From Tubiluchus corallicola (Eukaryota; Priapulida; Priapulimorpha; Priapulimorphida; Tubiluchidae): 30,606 nt of DNA. Made by a program: the position numbers and the translations under genes. Positions 19,783 to 28,436 of the stretch are shown one piece after another. The first letter of the stretch is position 1, and each line of letters opens with the position of its first letter. The stretch is from contig JAQGDQ010001664.1 in the NCBI GenBank assembly GCA_030141605.1, positions 1 to 30,606 of the forward strand, written 5' to 3'. Below the pieces are notes generated by a model, which saw only the letters and a program-made list of their open reading frames with translations, searched no databases and was not told the DNA's origin.

Positions 19783-22293
19783 GGATGATGATGATGATGA
19801 TGAGCTGCAACAGATATTCCGTATAGATCTATTATTACATAATACGTGTGCTTGCAAACCAAAACCTTCCATAAGTCAGCAAGTTGGCGTAAGTCCGCAA
19901 GTTGGCATAGTTAAAACTACGTTATGATGCTTCAAAGTAGACAGCATCGAAAATTTGGTCGAGTGCCAATTTTTTGTTTTTTATAAAAACAAATGGAAAA
20001 TATATTGGATTTTTGTATTCTAGCATCAAATTATCAAAAAAAAAATGTTCAAAAAATGCTGAAAATCGTCCGTAAGTCGGCAATTAAGCTTTTCTAGTTA
20101 TTCATATATCCTGAATCTCCATTTCATGAGGATCATTTTGATACCAAGTTCATCGCTCTATGTTATTTCTAAGCTGAGATAATCTACATTGAAGTTGAGG
20201 TGCAGGCTGCACATTGAAGAACATAATCTTGAGAAAATCACTGTTAAAGTCAGCCATTGTTTTTTGTTGCGTTTTTACAAAACACTTAGCAACTGTACAA
20301 ATGTTGGTTGCTATGCACTTTACAAAAACACGTTGAACAATGAAGTTATGTTTAAATCCAGTAGACGGCTCTTCCTGACGAAGATCTGGTCTTGCCAACA
20401 GAAAAACCCGAAGTAAAATGACAGCTTCCAGGAGCTACAATCGGGGTTAAAAATACAAGTTTTTTTTTACAATTGCAGTAATAGTTTCTAGACAGAAATT
20501 ATAAGGAGTTATGAAAATTAGATTTTTAGTATTTTTTGGCATTTTCCTGATAATTTGATGCTAGAATATAAAAGTCCAATGTATTTAGCATTTATTTTTA
20601 TAGAAAACAAAAAACTGATATTTGACGAAATTTTTGGTGCATTCTACTTTGAAGCATCATAATGTAGTTTTAACTGTACTGACTTGTGGACGGCTTTGGT
20701 TTGCAAGCAACACGTATATTGTTAATGTTAACATCTCTAGTCTGCGTATTTATCGCTGTGGATGTCAAATCTTTTCTCATCTGCATATTTACATTCCTTC
20801 TTTCTCTCAGGACTCAAGCGCTGATACTCTGTGTCAACCACCTGGTGGTCGTAACGAAACACGCTTGTCACGCCCCCACCGACGTCGACTGGATCGACAA
20901 TTCTTTACAGGAAATGGACAGCCATCATCGGGTGAGTTAAACAAACGCGACTCTAAATGTATCTATCGGAACAAGTTTGCGAAAAAAGTTTCGTCCGAGT
21001 AATTAGTACAGTAAACTCTGCGTAACTCAAAATCGCGTAACTCAAAATCACGTAACTCAAAATCACGTAACTCAAAATTGCGTAACTCAAAATCACGTAA
21101 CTCAAAACCGAGTAACTCAAAGAATTTCTGCGGAACGGATGAAATCCTTCGTTTTTTCCAGGAAAAAAACTTCTCTTAACTCAAAATTTCGCCAAACTCA
21201 AATAAAAAATTATGGTCCATTTAATCAAAATACATGTAATTTACTTCGCCTAACTCAAAAATGCGAGTTATACTCTAGAAAAATAAAAAGTTTCATACAA
21301 CTCAAAAAGAGCATCCTCTTTTGGGAAAATTCTGATGCCTCACAAGTAGCTATAATTTTTTATTCTTTATGTAATTGTCATCAAATCTCGTCGTTTATGT
21401 GTAGAAGGGTTGACTTTCTGCCTTCTATTTAGCTCCGCCATCTGGAGGAGGGATTTGGAGTTTCTCTGCTGGAAAATGGTCAACATCTCCTAACTCAAAA
21501 TATCGCCTAACTTAGTGCGGTTGGATTTGAGTTACACGGAGATTACTGTATGTGTTAGTGTCTCTGGGAGGCATTTATGACAACTTCAAAAGTCTCAGTT
21601 ATATTTTCATGTAAACCACTGATCTTTATTTCTGCAATGTTTAAAAAAATAGAAAGGCAAAGGTGACTGACATTGGCTAATTTAGTTAGATTGTTACATA
21701 GTTTAGTGCATTCATAAATATCAGTGAATAAATCAAAATAAAAATTAATAGAAGTAAACTTACATCGTTGCGGCATTTATCTAATGAAAAATTTCACTAG
21801 CTTGCACATGACACATGTTCACAGTATAAATGAAAAACGTAACTAGGTCAGTGCCCACACTTTAAACTTTCTAGCTAGATGGAGCCACCTTCGCTACAAA
21901 ATTAAAATTTATTAAGTCAGGTTCACACTGGCCTTAACAGTAGTATTCTTCGCTGTTTTGTAATGAGTAAAGTTTACTCTCTGGCTCCTGTGTCGTTCTG
22001 CTAGTGTGTAAAATTATTAAAAACTGACTGATGTTTCAATCAGTGGTACTTTCAGCCAACTAGTTCAAAAACAGTTTCTCTTCCGTACCTGAACAGTAAC
22101 TGTGATCAAGATTTAAACTCCTTTTTTGGTAGATTATCGTCAAGAAATTCCGCTGTGCTGCTACACTGGTTTACTTTACTCTAATGGTTTTCAGGTATTG
22201 CGAGAGGCTGCCATCACCATGGAAACGAATGCCAAGCGGGCGCTGGATCAGCAGCATCTGCTTAACAACTGTCACGAGGCTTCGCAATTGTAG
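14205..22293 (+). CDS. TMEM98, complete five-exon coding region
   Basis: The exons are 14205-14344, 15931-16059, 18501-18710, 20811-20931 and 22195-22293. Joined, they give 232 codons and a stop, close to the ~226 residues of vertebrate TMEM98. All junctions are GT..AG, with intron phases 2, 2, 2 and 0 that keep the frame. The protein is a single-pass (type II) membrane protein. Residues ~4-28 are the membrane segment, followed by a basic CRHKYCRK stop-transfer stretch and a helical C-terminal domain with hallmark blocks: THPHIEEIL, HHLTEKLVAMTMG, PRVDDVVRSMFPPLDPRLLD and NHLVVVTKHACH..DWID. In vertebrates TMEM98 binds MYRF in the ER membrane and restrains its self-cleavage, and has also been linked to FRAT/GSK3. 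Function here is inferred from that family. I found no AATAAA within about 500 bp of the stop. Confidence 0.97.
14410..14957. mobile_element. TTAA-type MITE, copy 2, in TMEM98 intron 1
   Basis: Flanked by TTAA at 14406-14409 and 14958-14961. The ends AGGAAAACTGGACGATTGTG and CATTATCCAGTCTTCCT are complementary. Internal sequence matches the 8.4, 18.8 and 23.5 kb copies. The TTAA target and AGG termini are compatible with Kolobok-like or piggyBac-like transposition, and the termini fit Kolobok better; this assignment is an inference. Confidence 0.9.
14958..15204. mobile_element. Possible second TTAA element abutting copy 2
   Basis: Directly after copy 2, a segment starts at the shared TTAA (14958-14961) and ends CAATCGTCCGGTCTTCCT followed by TTAA (15201-15204), the terminus of the same MITE family. 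Its interior (15000-15150) is unlike the other copies. It could be a second element sharing a target site, or the original right part of a composite. Confidence 0.45.
15440..15770 (+). repeat. ~135-bp tandem repeat, about 2.5 copies, intron 1
   Basis: The landmark TTGAGACTGTGCATTTAGTG occurs at 15491 and 15625. A third, truncated unit has TTCAGACTGG at 15761. CATACCATTTCAGCTATTTA precedes each. It ends about 150 bp before exon 2. Confidence 0.9.
15931..16059 (+). CDS. TMEM98 exon 2
   Basis: The acceptor is AAATTTTCAG and the donor is CAC|GTACGT. It encodes the linker after the membrane segment and the conserved THPHIEEILNDERWVDDV helix start. It enters and leaves in phase 2. Confidence 0.96.
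16132..17513 (+). repeat. 77-bp satellite, about 18 copies, TMEM98 intron 2
   Basis: A nearly uniform 77-bp unit containing GAGACCTAAGAAGCTAGCTC and TTTTTGTTAATACAAAATTA, running for about 1.38 kb. It begins about 70 bp after the exon 2 donor. Unit variants (CGGAGT versus CACCGAGT, GCGCTAG versus GCGCCAG) are interspersed, indicating repeated unequal exchange. It has no coding frame. Confidence 0.98.
17514..18364. other. Rest of TMEM98 intron 2, unique part
   Basis: AT-rich sequence with a short TATATA tract at 17706-17716 and an ATA run near 18,212-18,223. No other structure was recognised. Confidence 0.4.
18365..18434 (-). tRNA. tRNA-like sequence, probably a pseudogene or SINE head
   Basis: On the minus strand there is a clear A box (TAGCTGAGTGGTAA) and B box (GGTTCAACTCC) at the right spacing. 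A 7-base anticodon loop CTCGCAG is closed by GC-rich pairs, reading CGC (Ala-like), with U33 present. However, the acceptor stem pairs at only about 3 of 7 positions and the T stem has only 3 good pairs. It is therefore a decayed tRNA gene or the head of a tRNA-derived SINE, lying 66 bp before TMEM98 exon 3 in the antisense direction. Confidence 0.55.
18501..18710 (+). CDS. TMEM98 exon 3
   Basis: The acceptor is CTCTTTGCAG and the donor is GCAAG|GTACTA. It carries the most conserved part of the family: IPHCLEILKVCHHLTEKL, VAMTMG and the PPLDPRLLDAR motif. The donor lies only 70 bp from a TTAA that marks an inserted MITE. Confidence 0.97.
18785..19314. mobile_element. TTAA-type MITE, copy 3, in TMEM98 intron 3
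   Basis: A complete 530-bp copy with TTAA at 18781-18784 and 19315-19318. The ends are AAGAAAAACCGGATGATTGT and AATCGTCCGGTTTTCCT. It has the same orientation as copy 2 and is closely collinear with it. The element starts only 74 bp after the exon 3 donor. Open frames running from exon 3 into it are artefacts. Confidence 0.93.
19383..19487. repeat. 36-bp near-perfect hairpin
   Basis: The arms are 19383-19418 and 19452-19487, complementary at 35 of 36 positions, separated by a 33-base loop. The left arm begins AATCAATTATTTCGAACGAT. It sits in TMEM98 intron 3 just after MITE copy 3. A transcript would fold into a stem of precursor-microRNA size. No family match can be claimed. Confidence 0.85.
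19600..19738 (+). repeat. Dispersed repeat shared with 11.74-11.87 kb
   Basis: Shares GGTGCTGACAAGCCA, GATTACTGCTG and AATTCTGCCTGCCAAATGTC landmarks, in the same order and orientation, with the upstream copy. The element type and ends are unknown. Confidence 0.6.
19751..19803. repeat. (ATG)n microsatellite
   Basis: About 17 trinucleotide units of ATG with one ATG to AGG-type interruption, in TMEM98 intron 3. Confidence 0.97.
19843..20715. mobile_element. Fold-back element with ~210-bp inverted ends
   Basis: The left end begins ACGTGTGCTTGCAAACC and the right end finishes GGTTTGCAAGCAACACGT. Collinear complementary landmarks continue inwards: GTTAAAACTACGTTATGATG, GCTTCAAAGTAGA, TTTTTTGTTTT and TTCTAGCATCAAATTATCA. 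So about 210 bp at each end can pair, with several mismatches and indels. The middle (about 20,080-20,500) is unrelated sequence with small, unconvincing open frames on both strands. The right end is 95 bp from exon 4. No clear target duplication was found. Confidence 0.85.
20811..20931 (+). CDS. TMEM98 exon 4
   Basis: The acceptor is TTTCTCTCAG and the donor is CGG|GTGAGT. It encodes TQALILCVNHLVVVTKHACH and the DVDWIDNSL block, aligning with the TALLLSVSHLVLVTRNACH region of the vertebrate protein. It leaves in phase 0. Confidence 0.97.
21009..21548. mobile_element. pogo/Tigger-like MITE in TMEM98 intron 4
   Basis: Flanked by TA dinucleotides (21007-21008 and 21549-21550). The ends CAGTAAACTCTGCGTAACTC and, inverted, GAGTTACACGGAGATTACTG are complementary. 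The CAGT tip plus TA target fits pogo/Tigger-type Tc1/mariner relatives. A 15-bp CGTAACTCAAAATCA motif is repeated about six times from 21,023, and further AACTCAAA words occur throughout. The 97-codon frame at 21139-21432 is internal and not a gene. Confidence 0.85.
21551..22194. other. Remainder of TMEM98 intron 4
   Basis: Unique AT-rich DNA up to the exon 5 acceptor. No exon or repeat was recognised. Confidence 0.4.
22195..22293 (+). CDS. TMEM98 exon 5 with stop
   Basis: The acceptor is GGTTTTCAG. It encodes VLREAAITMETNAKRALDQQ and a variable tail ending EASQL, stop TAG 22291-22293. VLREAA matches the vertebrate sequence at the same junction. The tail differs from vertebrates, as expected for this variable end. 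Confidence 0.95.
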   Translation, partial: VLREAAITMETNAKRALDQQHLLNNCHEASQL

Positions 22294-22479
22294 AAGCTAC
22301 TTCGCTGAGTCCGAATTTCGATGCTAGGCTCGTTTTTTGCTCAGCAGATATTTTTTATGGCTGTTATACTTTTGTAATTTAGCCAGTGCTCATTTTTTAG
22401 TTCTAGAAGCTATGCAACCATTAATTGTCATATGATTTTAACCTTAGGATTACTAAGCTGCATGAAGTAATTAAGTTGG
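22294..22479 (+). other. TMEM98 3' UTR, proximal part
   Basis: Non-coding sequence after the stop. No canonical AATAAA or ATTAAA was seen, so the 3' end cannot be placed. It may lie within or beyond the following inverted-repeat element. Confidence 0.4.
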
Positions 22480-23117
22480 GCACTCCCTATTTTCACTCAG
22501 TATTATCGTTAATATTCAATATAATAAGTCTTTTTTCTTTAGTTCTGTCTTTATATTTGTACAGTCCAGACCACGTGAGGGTAGTACTGTTTGCTTCACA
22601 GCCCAGCGCAGTGGTATGTTTGGTGGCCATGTGCACATGTCTGAGATAAGCGGGGGTGATGCTTCAGAAAATGTTTACCCATTGCTTTAATACTGTGTAA
22701 AACGAAAGAAACATCAAATTATAAAGGTTGTAATTTGTAATTGTAGTTTTAAACAAACAAACATACGAAAGTTTATACATAAACTTGATGATAAAGTCCT
22801 AAAAAATATATTTTTTGCTTACAGCTTAAATTGTCGCAGTTCAAGTTTGATCCATTCGCGGGTAAGCGCGTGACAACTGACCATAAACTGTGTGAATGAC
22901 AGTACTTTTTCTACCAGGGCTCAGACAGGTGCACATGACCGCATGCACAGAACAGCCAAACACCACGTTGCTGGAGCCCACTGTGCTGGGCTGTGAAGCA
23001 AACGGTACTACCCTCACGTGTTCTGGTCCCGTACAAGTATAAAGAAAGAACTAAAGAAAAAAGACTCATTATATTGAATTTTATCGATACTATTGAGTGA
23101 AAACAGGGGGTGCTGCA
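22480..23117. mobile_element. Fold-back element with ~140-bp inverted ends
   Basis: The left arm (22480-22616) and right arm (about 22976-23117) are complementary through TTTTCACTCAGTATTATCG, CTTTTTTCTTTAGTTCTGTC, GTGAGGGTAGTACTGTTTGC and TTCACAGCCCAGC. The spacer is about 360 bp. It begins roughly 190 bp after the TMEM98 stop and may be part of the 3' UTR. No transposase and no clear target duplication were seen. Confidence 0.85.
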
Positions 23118-23463
23118 GTTCCACGGTACCTATACACAAGCCGCCAGGACTTGTAAATGAACTTTACTGTTTTATTTCGTTTTGTTTTTGTCTTGTTTGT
23201 TTATTTTGAAAGGGAGGCTTTAAAAAATCAATAATTAGGACAAGACAACTCGAAAGCCTCGTGAATTTTATTACTTTTATCACTCGGTGACTTATAATGT
23301 AAGTATTATTAATCAATAACTTAAATATTTGGTTAGAATTGATTATCAGATGTAAAAACAGCTGAAAGGTGACCACGTATGCAGAACTTGGTTCTTGTAA
23401 TGACAAGCATATTTTGTAATTGTGTGATATGAAATATGGATATTGCATTCCTCATATTCTTAA
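23118..23463. other. Intergenic DNA
   Basis: No gene-like content was recognised. A minus-strand frame of 94 codons (23164-23448) has no start context or domain that I recognise. Confidence 0.4.
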
Positions 23464-23858
23464 AGGAAGACCGGTCGATTGATTAAACTCAATCTCATTT
23501 TAATTTACTATTCAAAATATACATTTTCTTGCCTATAAAAGTTAGCGATTGTTTCTAATATTTGAACAATTACCTTGGAAAGCTAATTATCGGTAACTTA
23601 ACACAACTATTGCTTACGTCACAAACTAACCACAGCTGCGCAATGACCAGCATCTTCCCTGCGAGTCAAGCATATTTGCTTAAACGAAGATTGCTATAAG
23701 GCACTGCTGTTCCCGATCGTGCTTATCACAGTACCGTATCATCAACGAGTATCCGAGGTAATTATTATTTAATCTAAAGCTTTGATTTAAAAAAGCTTTT
23801 GTAGTGTTCAAGCATACTTGCTATTGAACTAATGTCTACACAATCGTCCTGTTTTCGC
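23464..23858. mobile_element. TTAA-type MITE, copy 4 (internally deleted)
   Basis: TTAA occurs at 23460-23463 and 23859-23862. The left end is AGGAAGACCGGTCGATTGAT and the right end ACAATCGTCCTGTTTTCGC. It has the same orientation as copy 1 and is opposite to copies 2 and 3. At 395 bp it lacks about 140 bp present in the others. Confidence 0.9.
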
Positions 23859-23862
23859 TTAA

Positions 23863-24375
23863 GCATTGCAATAGAATAAATTAGCATCTGTAAAATTAAG
23901 AAAATTGATTGTGTATCCGCAACCCGAATCTACGTTGTAACATACCCCCATATTGTATGTGTATTTTGTAATTGTGTGATATGAAATATGCACATTGTAT
24001 TCTCCATAATAGTTAATGATATCCAATCACTCTTATTCCAGTTGATAGGACGTTTTGTATACGGCGTATTTTTTATTACATAGATAAAATGTTATCTATA
24101 TTATACCGTGATAACTCATGATTATTGTTGTTATTAAAAGTTTTTATATACGTATATACCCGTGTTGTCCTTATTGTGTTCTGTATCAAACTTGTTGATA
24201 ATAAAACACATTATTCTTTATTAAATTCTAGTCAATCAGTTTTATTTCTCTTCAATGTGTTGCCTACAAGTTATTGCGTACATAAGTGTAATTCCGGTAC
24301 AGTAAGCACACAGGAAAAAACGTTGACTAATGATGTAGAATGTAACTTATTTAATAAGACTGTTAATAGTGTTAT
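23863..24375. other. Intergenic DNA
   Basis: AT-rich. A word of about 30 bp beginning TTTTGTAATTGTGTGATATG occurs at about 23,412 and 23,965, on both sides of MITE copy 4. Nothing coding was recognised. Confidence 0.4.
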
Positions 24376-24704
24376 GGCGTGTTCAGACGTAGGGACTTCT
24401 CTCGCAACTTGCTGTGCAACTTCTCTCGATGCAACGTGTTAACGGTTTGGCAAATTTTTGTACACAACTTCTTTCAGAGAGTAAAGTTGCAACATTTGAA
24501 TGGTTTGGCAACTTGTTGCGCAACTTCTCGCTGAGACTAAAGTTGCAACATGTGAACAACTTGGCAACTTTCCCCACAACTTGTCGCACGTGTGAACCGC
24601 ATGGCAACTTGTTGCAGTTGCCGAACAATTCGCACTTTGCAACTTTACTTTCAGAGAGAAGTTGCGCAACAAGTTGGGGGAGAAATCACTATGTATGAAT
24701 GCGC
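24376..24704. mobile_element. MITE with ~50-bp imperfect ends and GCAACTT repeats
   Basis: The left end GGCGTGTTCAGACGTAGGGA and the reverse complement of the right end (GGCGCATTCATACATAGTGA) align, and pairing continues through CTTCTCTCGCAACTTG. The interior is full of GGCAACTTG and AAAGTTGCAAC words on both strands, so overlapping open frames on both strands are artefacts. The class is unknown. Confidence 0.7.
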
Positions 24705-25012
24705 CATCGGAGTAAAGTTGTTAAAGTAATTAAAAAGAATCTGTTAAGGTTCTTGTTAGTATCGGTCGAAAGTCTTGCAAAGGAGCACTTTGAAGAGTTT
24801 ATTGCTTTACGAACAAATTGAGTTAAATTCATTAAGTCACAAGCATAAAACGTTACTATTCTAATTACGAACTGAACTAATCACGAACAATGAACGGACA
24901 CATTGTTACACAATCTAGAAGACTATTAACCTGTTTTTGCATCATATTCTGAAATATCATACATCGAAATAAGTCCACTCACGTGACACTACATGACAAA
25001 AACAATGGATTA

Positions 25013-25372
25013 CAGTAGTCTCTAGGCTCTACACGGATATCTCGGTTTACCGTACCTCGGTTTTGCGGATATCGGAAAAATCTGGACCGTTAAAAAGTCC
25101 CGCATACAATGGGCACAGCCGTTGTCTTGCAAACTGACCGCTAGTTGGCGGGCCGCACTTGTTGACATAGTAACCAAGCAGCGTGCAACAGCAAGCCCGT
25201 ACCAGACTTTTTTGAGACAATTAGGCGATTGATTCTACATTACCGTGAGTCTAATACACCGCGCCTACTGTATTAGCTTAGTATATTAGCTAAATACGGA
25301 CAATTGGCAAATTCTGACCGTTTTTGACCGGTCAACCGAGATATGAGTATAGGAGCTTTAGTACTTTCACTG
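25013..25372. mobile_element. Probable pogo-like MITE
   Basis: It starts after TA with CAGTAGTCTC, and its right end reads, inverted, CAGTGAAAGTACTAAAGCTC. Both ends then reach an ATATCTCGGTTNACCG block. The middle (25,120-25,240) contains GACCGCTAGTTGGCGGGCCG, related in reverse complement to the 4.9-5.4 kb element. The right TA is not clear, so the exact boundaries are provisional. Confidence 0.6.
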
Positions 25373-25470
25373 CCATATTCTTACATCTGAAGCTTCAAGC
25401 ACTGATACATTTGGAAAATGGATTATTTCCATCAGGCGGAAAATATTAGCTACAACTTTGGAATGTAAAG

Positions 25471-25725
25471 GCATGTCCAGACAGCAAATTAACTCATGAC
25501 AACTTGCAAGTGTGAACTACTTTGCGCATTACTGTCAGCAAGTTACTGCTAAGTCTTCAACAGTTGCTGGGACTTGGTTTCTTACGAGTTACTGTCTAGT
25601 GTGAACACCTCGGCGAATTACTCTTGATCTTCTCGTTGTGAATAGAGAAGTGTCAACTGAGTATCGAAGTCTGCAAACACAGTTGCGAGTTACTTAGTGA
25701 GTTACTTGGCTAGTCTAAGCGTGTC
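25471..25725. mobile_element. Small MITE related to the 24.4 kb element
   Basis: The left end GCATGTCCAGACAGCAAATT and the reverse complement of the right end (GACACGCTTAGACTAGCCAA) align, both followed by an AACTCA block. Its tips resemble those of the 24,376-24,704 element (GCGTGTTCAGACG), suggesting one family. The interior has repeated AGTTACT and GTGTGAAC words. Confidence 0.6.
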
Positions 25726-26171
25726 AAAAAGCTATGAATAATGGAATTCTGAAAATAAAGCTGCTGTCTTTAGCACGAGGGTATGAAGTACGAACGTAAA
25801 GATAATAAATTATCCTTTCACACGAAACCATAATGTGTAATTTAAAGCTACTATTGTCGAGTACAAAGACTTAAGTCTTATTGTAATAGCTGCTGCCATC
25901 TAGTATGAAGCCACAGAAGTGACAAAATGGGAACACATAGTTCTGTACTGTAGCATGAACCATAAACTTGGGAGTACATATGTACAGCTACTATCCACTA
26001 GCGTAGACGTGTGAAGTAGAAAATACTATGACTCTAACATGTAATTTTTGAAAGCTACCCAGGTCATCTTAAGAATCCAGGCCCCCTCACAAAGCAGTGT
26101 CCCGGGGGTCCCTAAATACGCTGCCACTTATAGGAGTAAAAATATAATATGTTTAATAAAATTTAACATTA
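25726..26171. other. Intergenic DNA beyond the FTCD 3' end
   Basis: Unique sequence with a GC-rich patch at 26,078-26,120. No exon was seen. On the minus strand it lies downstream of the probable polyadenylation signals of FTCD. Confidence 0.4.
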
Positions 26172-26189
26172 TTTATTGTATTATTTATT
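26172..26189 (-). promoter_or_regulatory. Two AATAAA polyadenylation signals (minus strand)
   Basis: TTTATT occurs on the plus strand at 26172-26177 and 26184-26189, that is, AATAAA twice on the minus strand, about 255-275 bp past the FTCD stop codon. The position and duplication fit a genuine 3' end for the minus-strand FTCD copy. Confidence 0.6.
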
Positions 26190-26305
26190 GAACATTAAAA
26201 AACATGGCGTACAGCAAAGATTAATCAACACGAATGTTTGAACAATGTAACATGAGCCTTGAGAAATGCATACATGGATTAGCATGGACCCCTATGCTTG
26301 TGCAC

Positions 26306-26319
26306 CCCCCCCCCCCCCG
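26306..26319. repeat. Poly-C tract
   Basis: About 14 consecutive cytosines in the putative 3' UTR of the minus-strand FTCD exon. Such runs are prone to sequencing and copy-number errors. Confidence 0.9.
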
Positions 26320-26444
26320 GGCAACTGCCTCGTGTGCCCATGCGGCCCAAAAGCTACCTTATAGGAAGATTAGTGTTCCCAGTCAAGAAAGTTCTTATCT
26401 TATCGTAAAATGGACGAATTTTATATGTGGATTTGGTTGATGGA

Positions 26445-26621
26445 TCATCTTTGCTCCAGTATTTGTAAGACGGAGACGCATCCCTGCTGTGCATTTTTAA
26501 TCATTTGCTGTGCTTCCGCTTGGATGCGCTCCACGTATTCCACGTCTTGTATGGATTTCAAATTGATGACGACATTGTAGTAAGCACCAAAGACAGACGT
26601 CTCTAAACACCTTGCGGCGAC
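26445..26621 (-). CDS. FTCD last coding exon (minus strand)
   Basis: Encodes the final 58 residues of formimidoyltransferase-cyclodeaminase: VAARCLETSVFGAYYNVVIN, then LKSIQDVEYVERIQAEAQQM, ending QILEQR and TGA (26447-26445). It aligns with the [20 protein letters not shown] end of the vertebrate enzyme. The acceptor is CTTCTTACAG, entered in phase 0, which is exactly the phase left by the upstream exon at 28622-28484. The cyclodeaminase domain turns 5-formimino-THF into 5,10-methenyl-THF with release of ammonia, in histidine breakdown. Two AATAAA signals follow. This exon and its 5' neighbour look intact, but no further upstream exon on the minus strand exists before the window ends. Confidence 0.95.
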   Translation of the reverse strand, partial: VAARCLETSVFGAYYNVVINLKSIQDVEYVERIQAEAQQMIKNAQQGCVSVLQILEQR

Positions 26622-26682
26622 CTGTAAGAAGACAGACGGAGTCGTTTAATAATCGCAAGAAATTTGATCAAGAACCAGCATT

Positions 26683-27060
<378 letters not shown>

Positions 27061-27539
27061 CAGCATTGCAGTTTTAATGTTATTGTTTTAAGATAAAGTA
27101 CCACAATCCTGGTACAGATTATGCAAAACAAGGCATCATTGATAAATCTAGAGCTGATGTCAACATAGTGCAATCTATTATCTTTCTTCCTACCATTTCC
27201 ACTAACACATCCTTCTACCCTTCCTGTGTGATCTAACCTTTCTCCCAGTTCTTTTTTATTTGTTCACTCATCCATTCTTCTTTTATCGAGTTCACATAAC
27301 AGTGGGCTTATACAAGCCTTTGCTTCTCTAGCTCACTGCAGTACAATTATTCTTTTTATGATAACGATAGTGTATGAAACATAACAATTTAATACAGTAT
27401 GATGTAATAATTTTGATGTCACTGTGTGCTTAATGTCATTATATTGTACTGAATGTGATAATAATAATAAATAAAAAAAAATATCAAGTCACTTATGAGG
27501 ATTAACTTTTAACTGCATAATCGGTACAACTACCTGAGG
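27061..27539. other. FTCD intron (minus-strand copy), unique part
   Basis: AT-rich sequence between the hAT MITE and the palindromic repeat array. No exon was recognised on either strand. Confidence 0.4.
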
Positions 27540-27549
27540 TAGTCTACGA

Positions 27550-28160
27550 GCAGTGTTTGACTTATGTCAATTCTGTAAATCTGTACTTGTTGCTCTTTGT
27601 TCACTGATGGAGTTGTGCCAATTCTTTAACCATTTGCAGCATGTTGATTGACTTGTGTCAATTCTGTAAGTACATGATTTGTTGCTGCTTGTTGATTGAT
27701 TTATGTCAATTCTGTAAGTACTTGATTTGTTGCAGCATGTTGATTGATTTATGTCAATTCTGTATTTGTTGCAGCATGTGGATTGACTAATGTCAATTCT
27801 GTAAGTACTTGATTTGTTGCAGCATGTTGATTGATTTATGTCAATTCAGTATTTGTTGCAGCATATGGATTGACTTATGTCAATTCTGTATGTACTTGTT
27901 GATGACATTTATTTTGATTGACTTGTGTCAATTGTTTAACTATTTGCAGCATATTGATTGACCCGTGTCAAATACGTCAGGTATAGGTGTAAGTGCGAGT
28001 TGGTGCTGATGCTTACCACATTTCGGCCAATGTGGGCAAAACGCCAGTTCTTGTTGTTCATATTGTTGATTGACCTGTATCAATTTTTTACCTATCTGCA
28101 ACATTTTCATTGACGTGTGTCAATCATTTACGCATTTGCAGCATATTGATTGCTTATGGT
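27550..28160 (+). repeat. Array of palindromic ATTGAC-N4-GTCAAT motifs
   Basis: About twelve diverged copies of TTGATTGACTTATGTCAATT, each an imperfect palindrome, spaced 36-113 bp apart. The best-conserved copies sit in a ~45-90-bp unit that also has TTTGTTGCAGCATG before and CTGTAAGTACTTG after the palindrome, that is, acceptor-like and donor-like sequences on the plus strand. The array is in the intron between the minus-strand FTCD exons, so these splice-like words are antisense to that gene. Confidence 0.8.
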
Positions 28161-28436
28161 CTGTCTGGACCACTACACGACGACCATAAACATACTGATG
28201 AAACTTTGTAACTGCAAAAACACATGAAAGTAGCTCTTTTTCAATCTGAGCATACCTTATCCCACTTCTGACACCATGTTACACGCTACAATAATATTAG
28301 CAACCAGACAAATGTGTGCATAATAAAGTTGTATTTATTAAACTAATTAGGAACTTAAACAAAGAAGATCAGAGCAGCATGACAGTCTAGAATGCAGAAC
28401 CCTTCTAAGCAATCACCAAGATCTTTGATCTACACA
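28161..28436. other. FTCD intron, proximal part
   Basis: Unique sequence between the palindrome array and the left arm of the inverted duplication. Whether it is also duplicated beyond the window end cannot be seen. Confidence 0.4.

Noticed and set aside
20150-20416. Opposing small frames inside the fold-back core, possible transposase remnant
   Set aside because: No recognisable transposase motif, and both strands are open over the same AT-rich stretch.
24125-24698. Overlapping frames of 77-105 codons on both strands
   Set aside because: They lie in or next to a MITE with palindromic words; no domain, splice context or codon pattern supports a protein.
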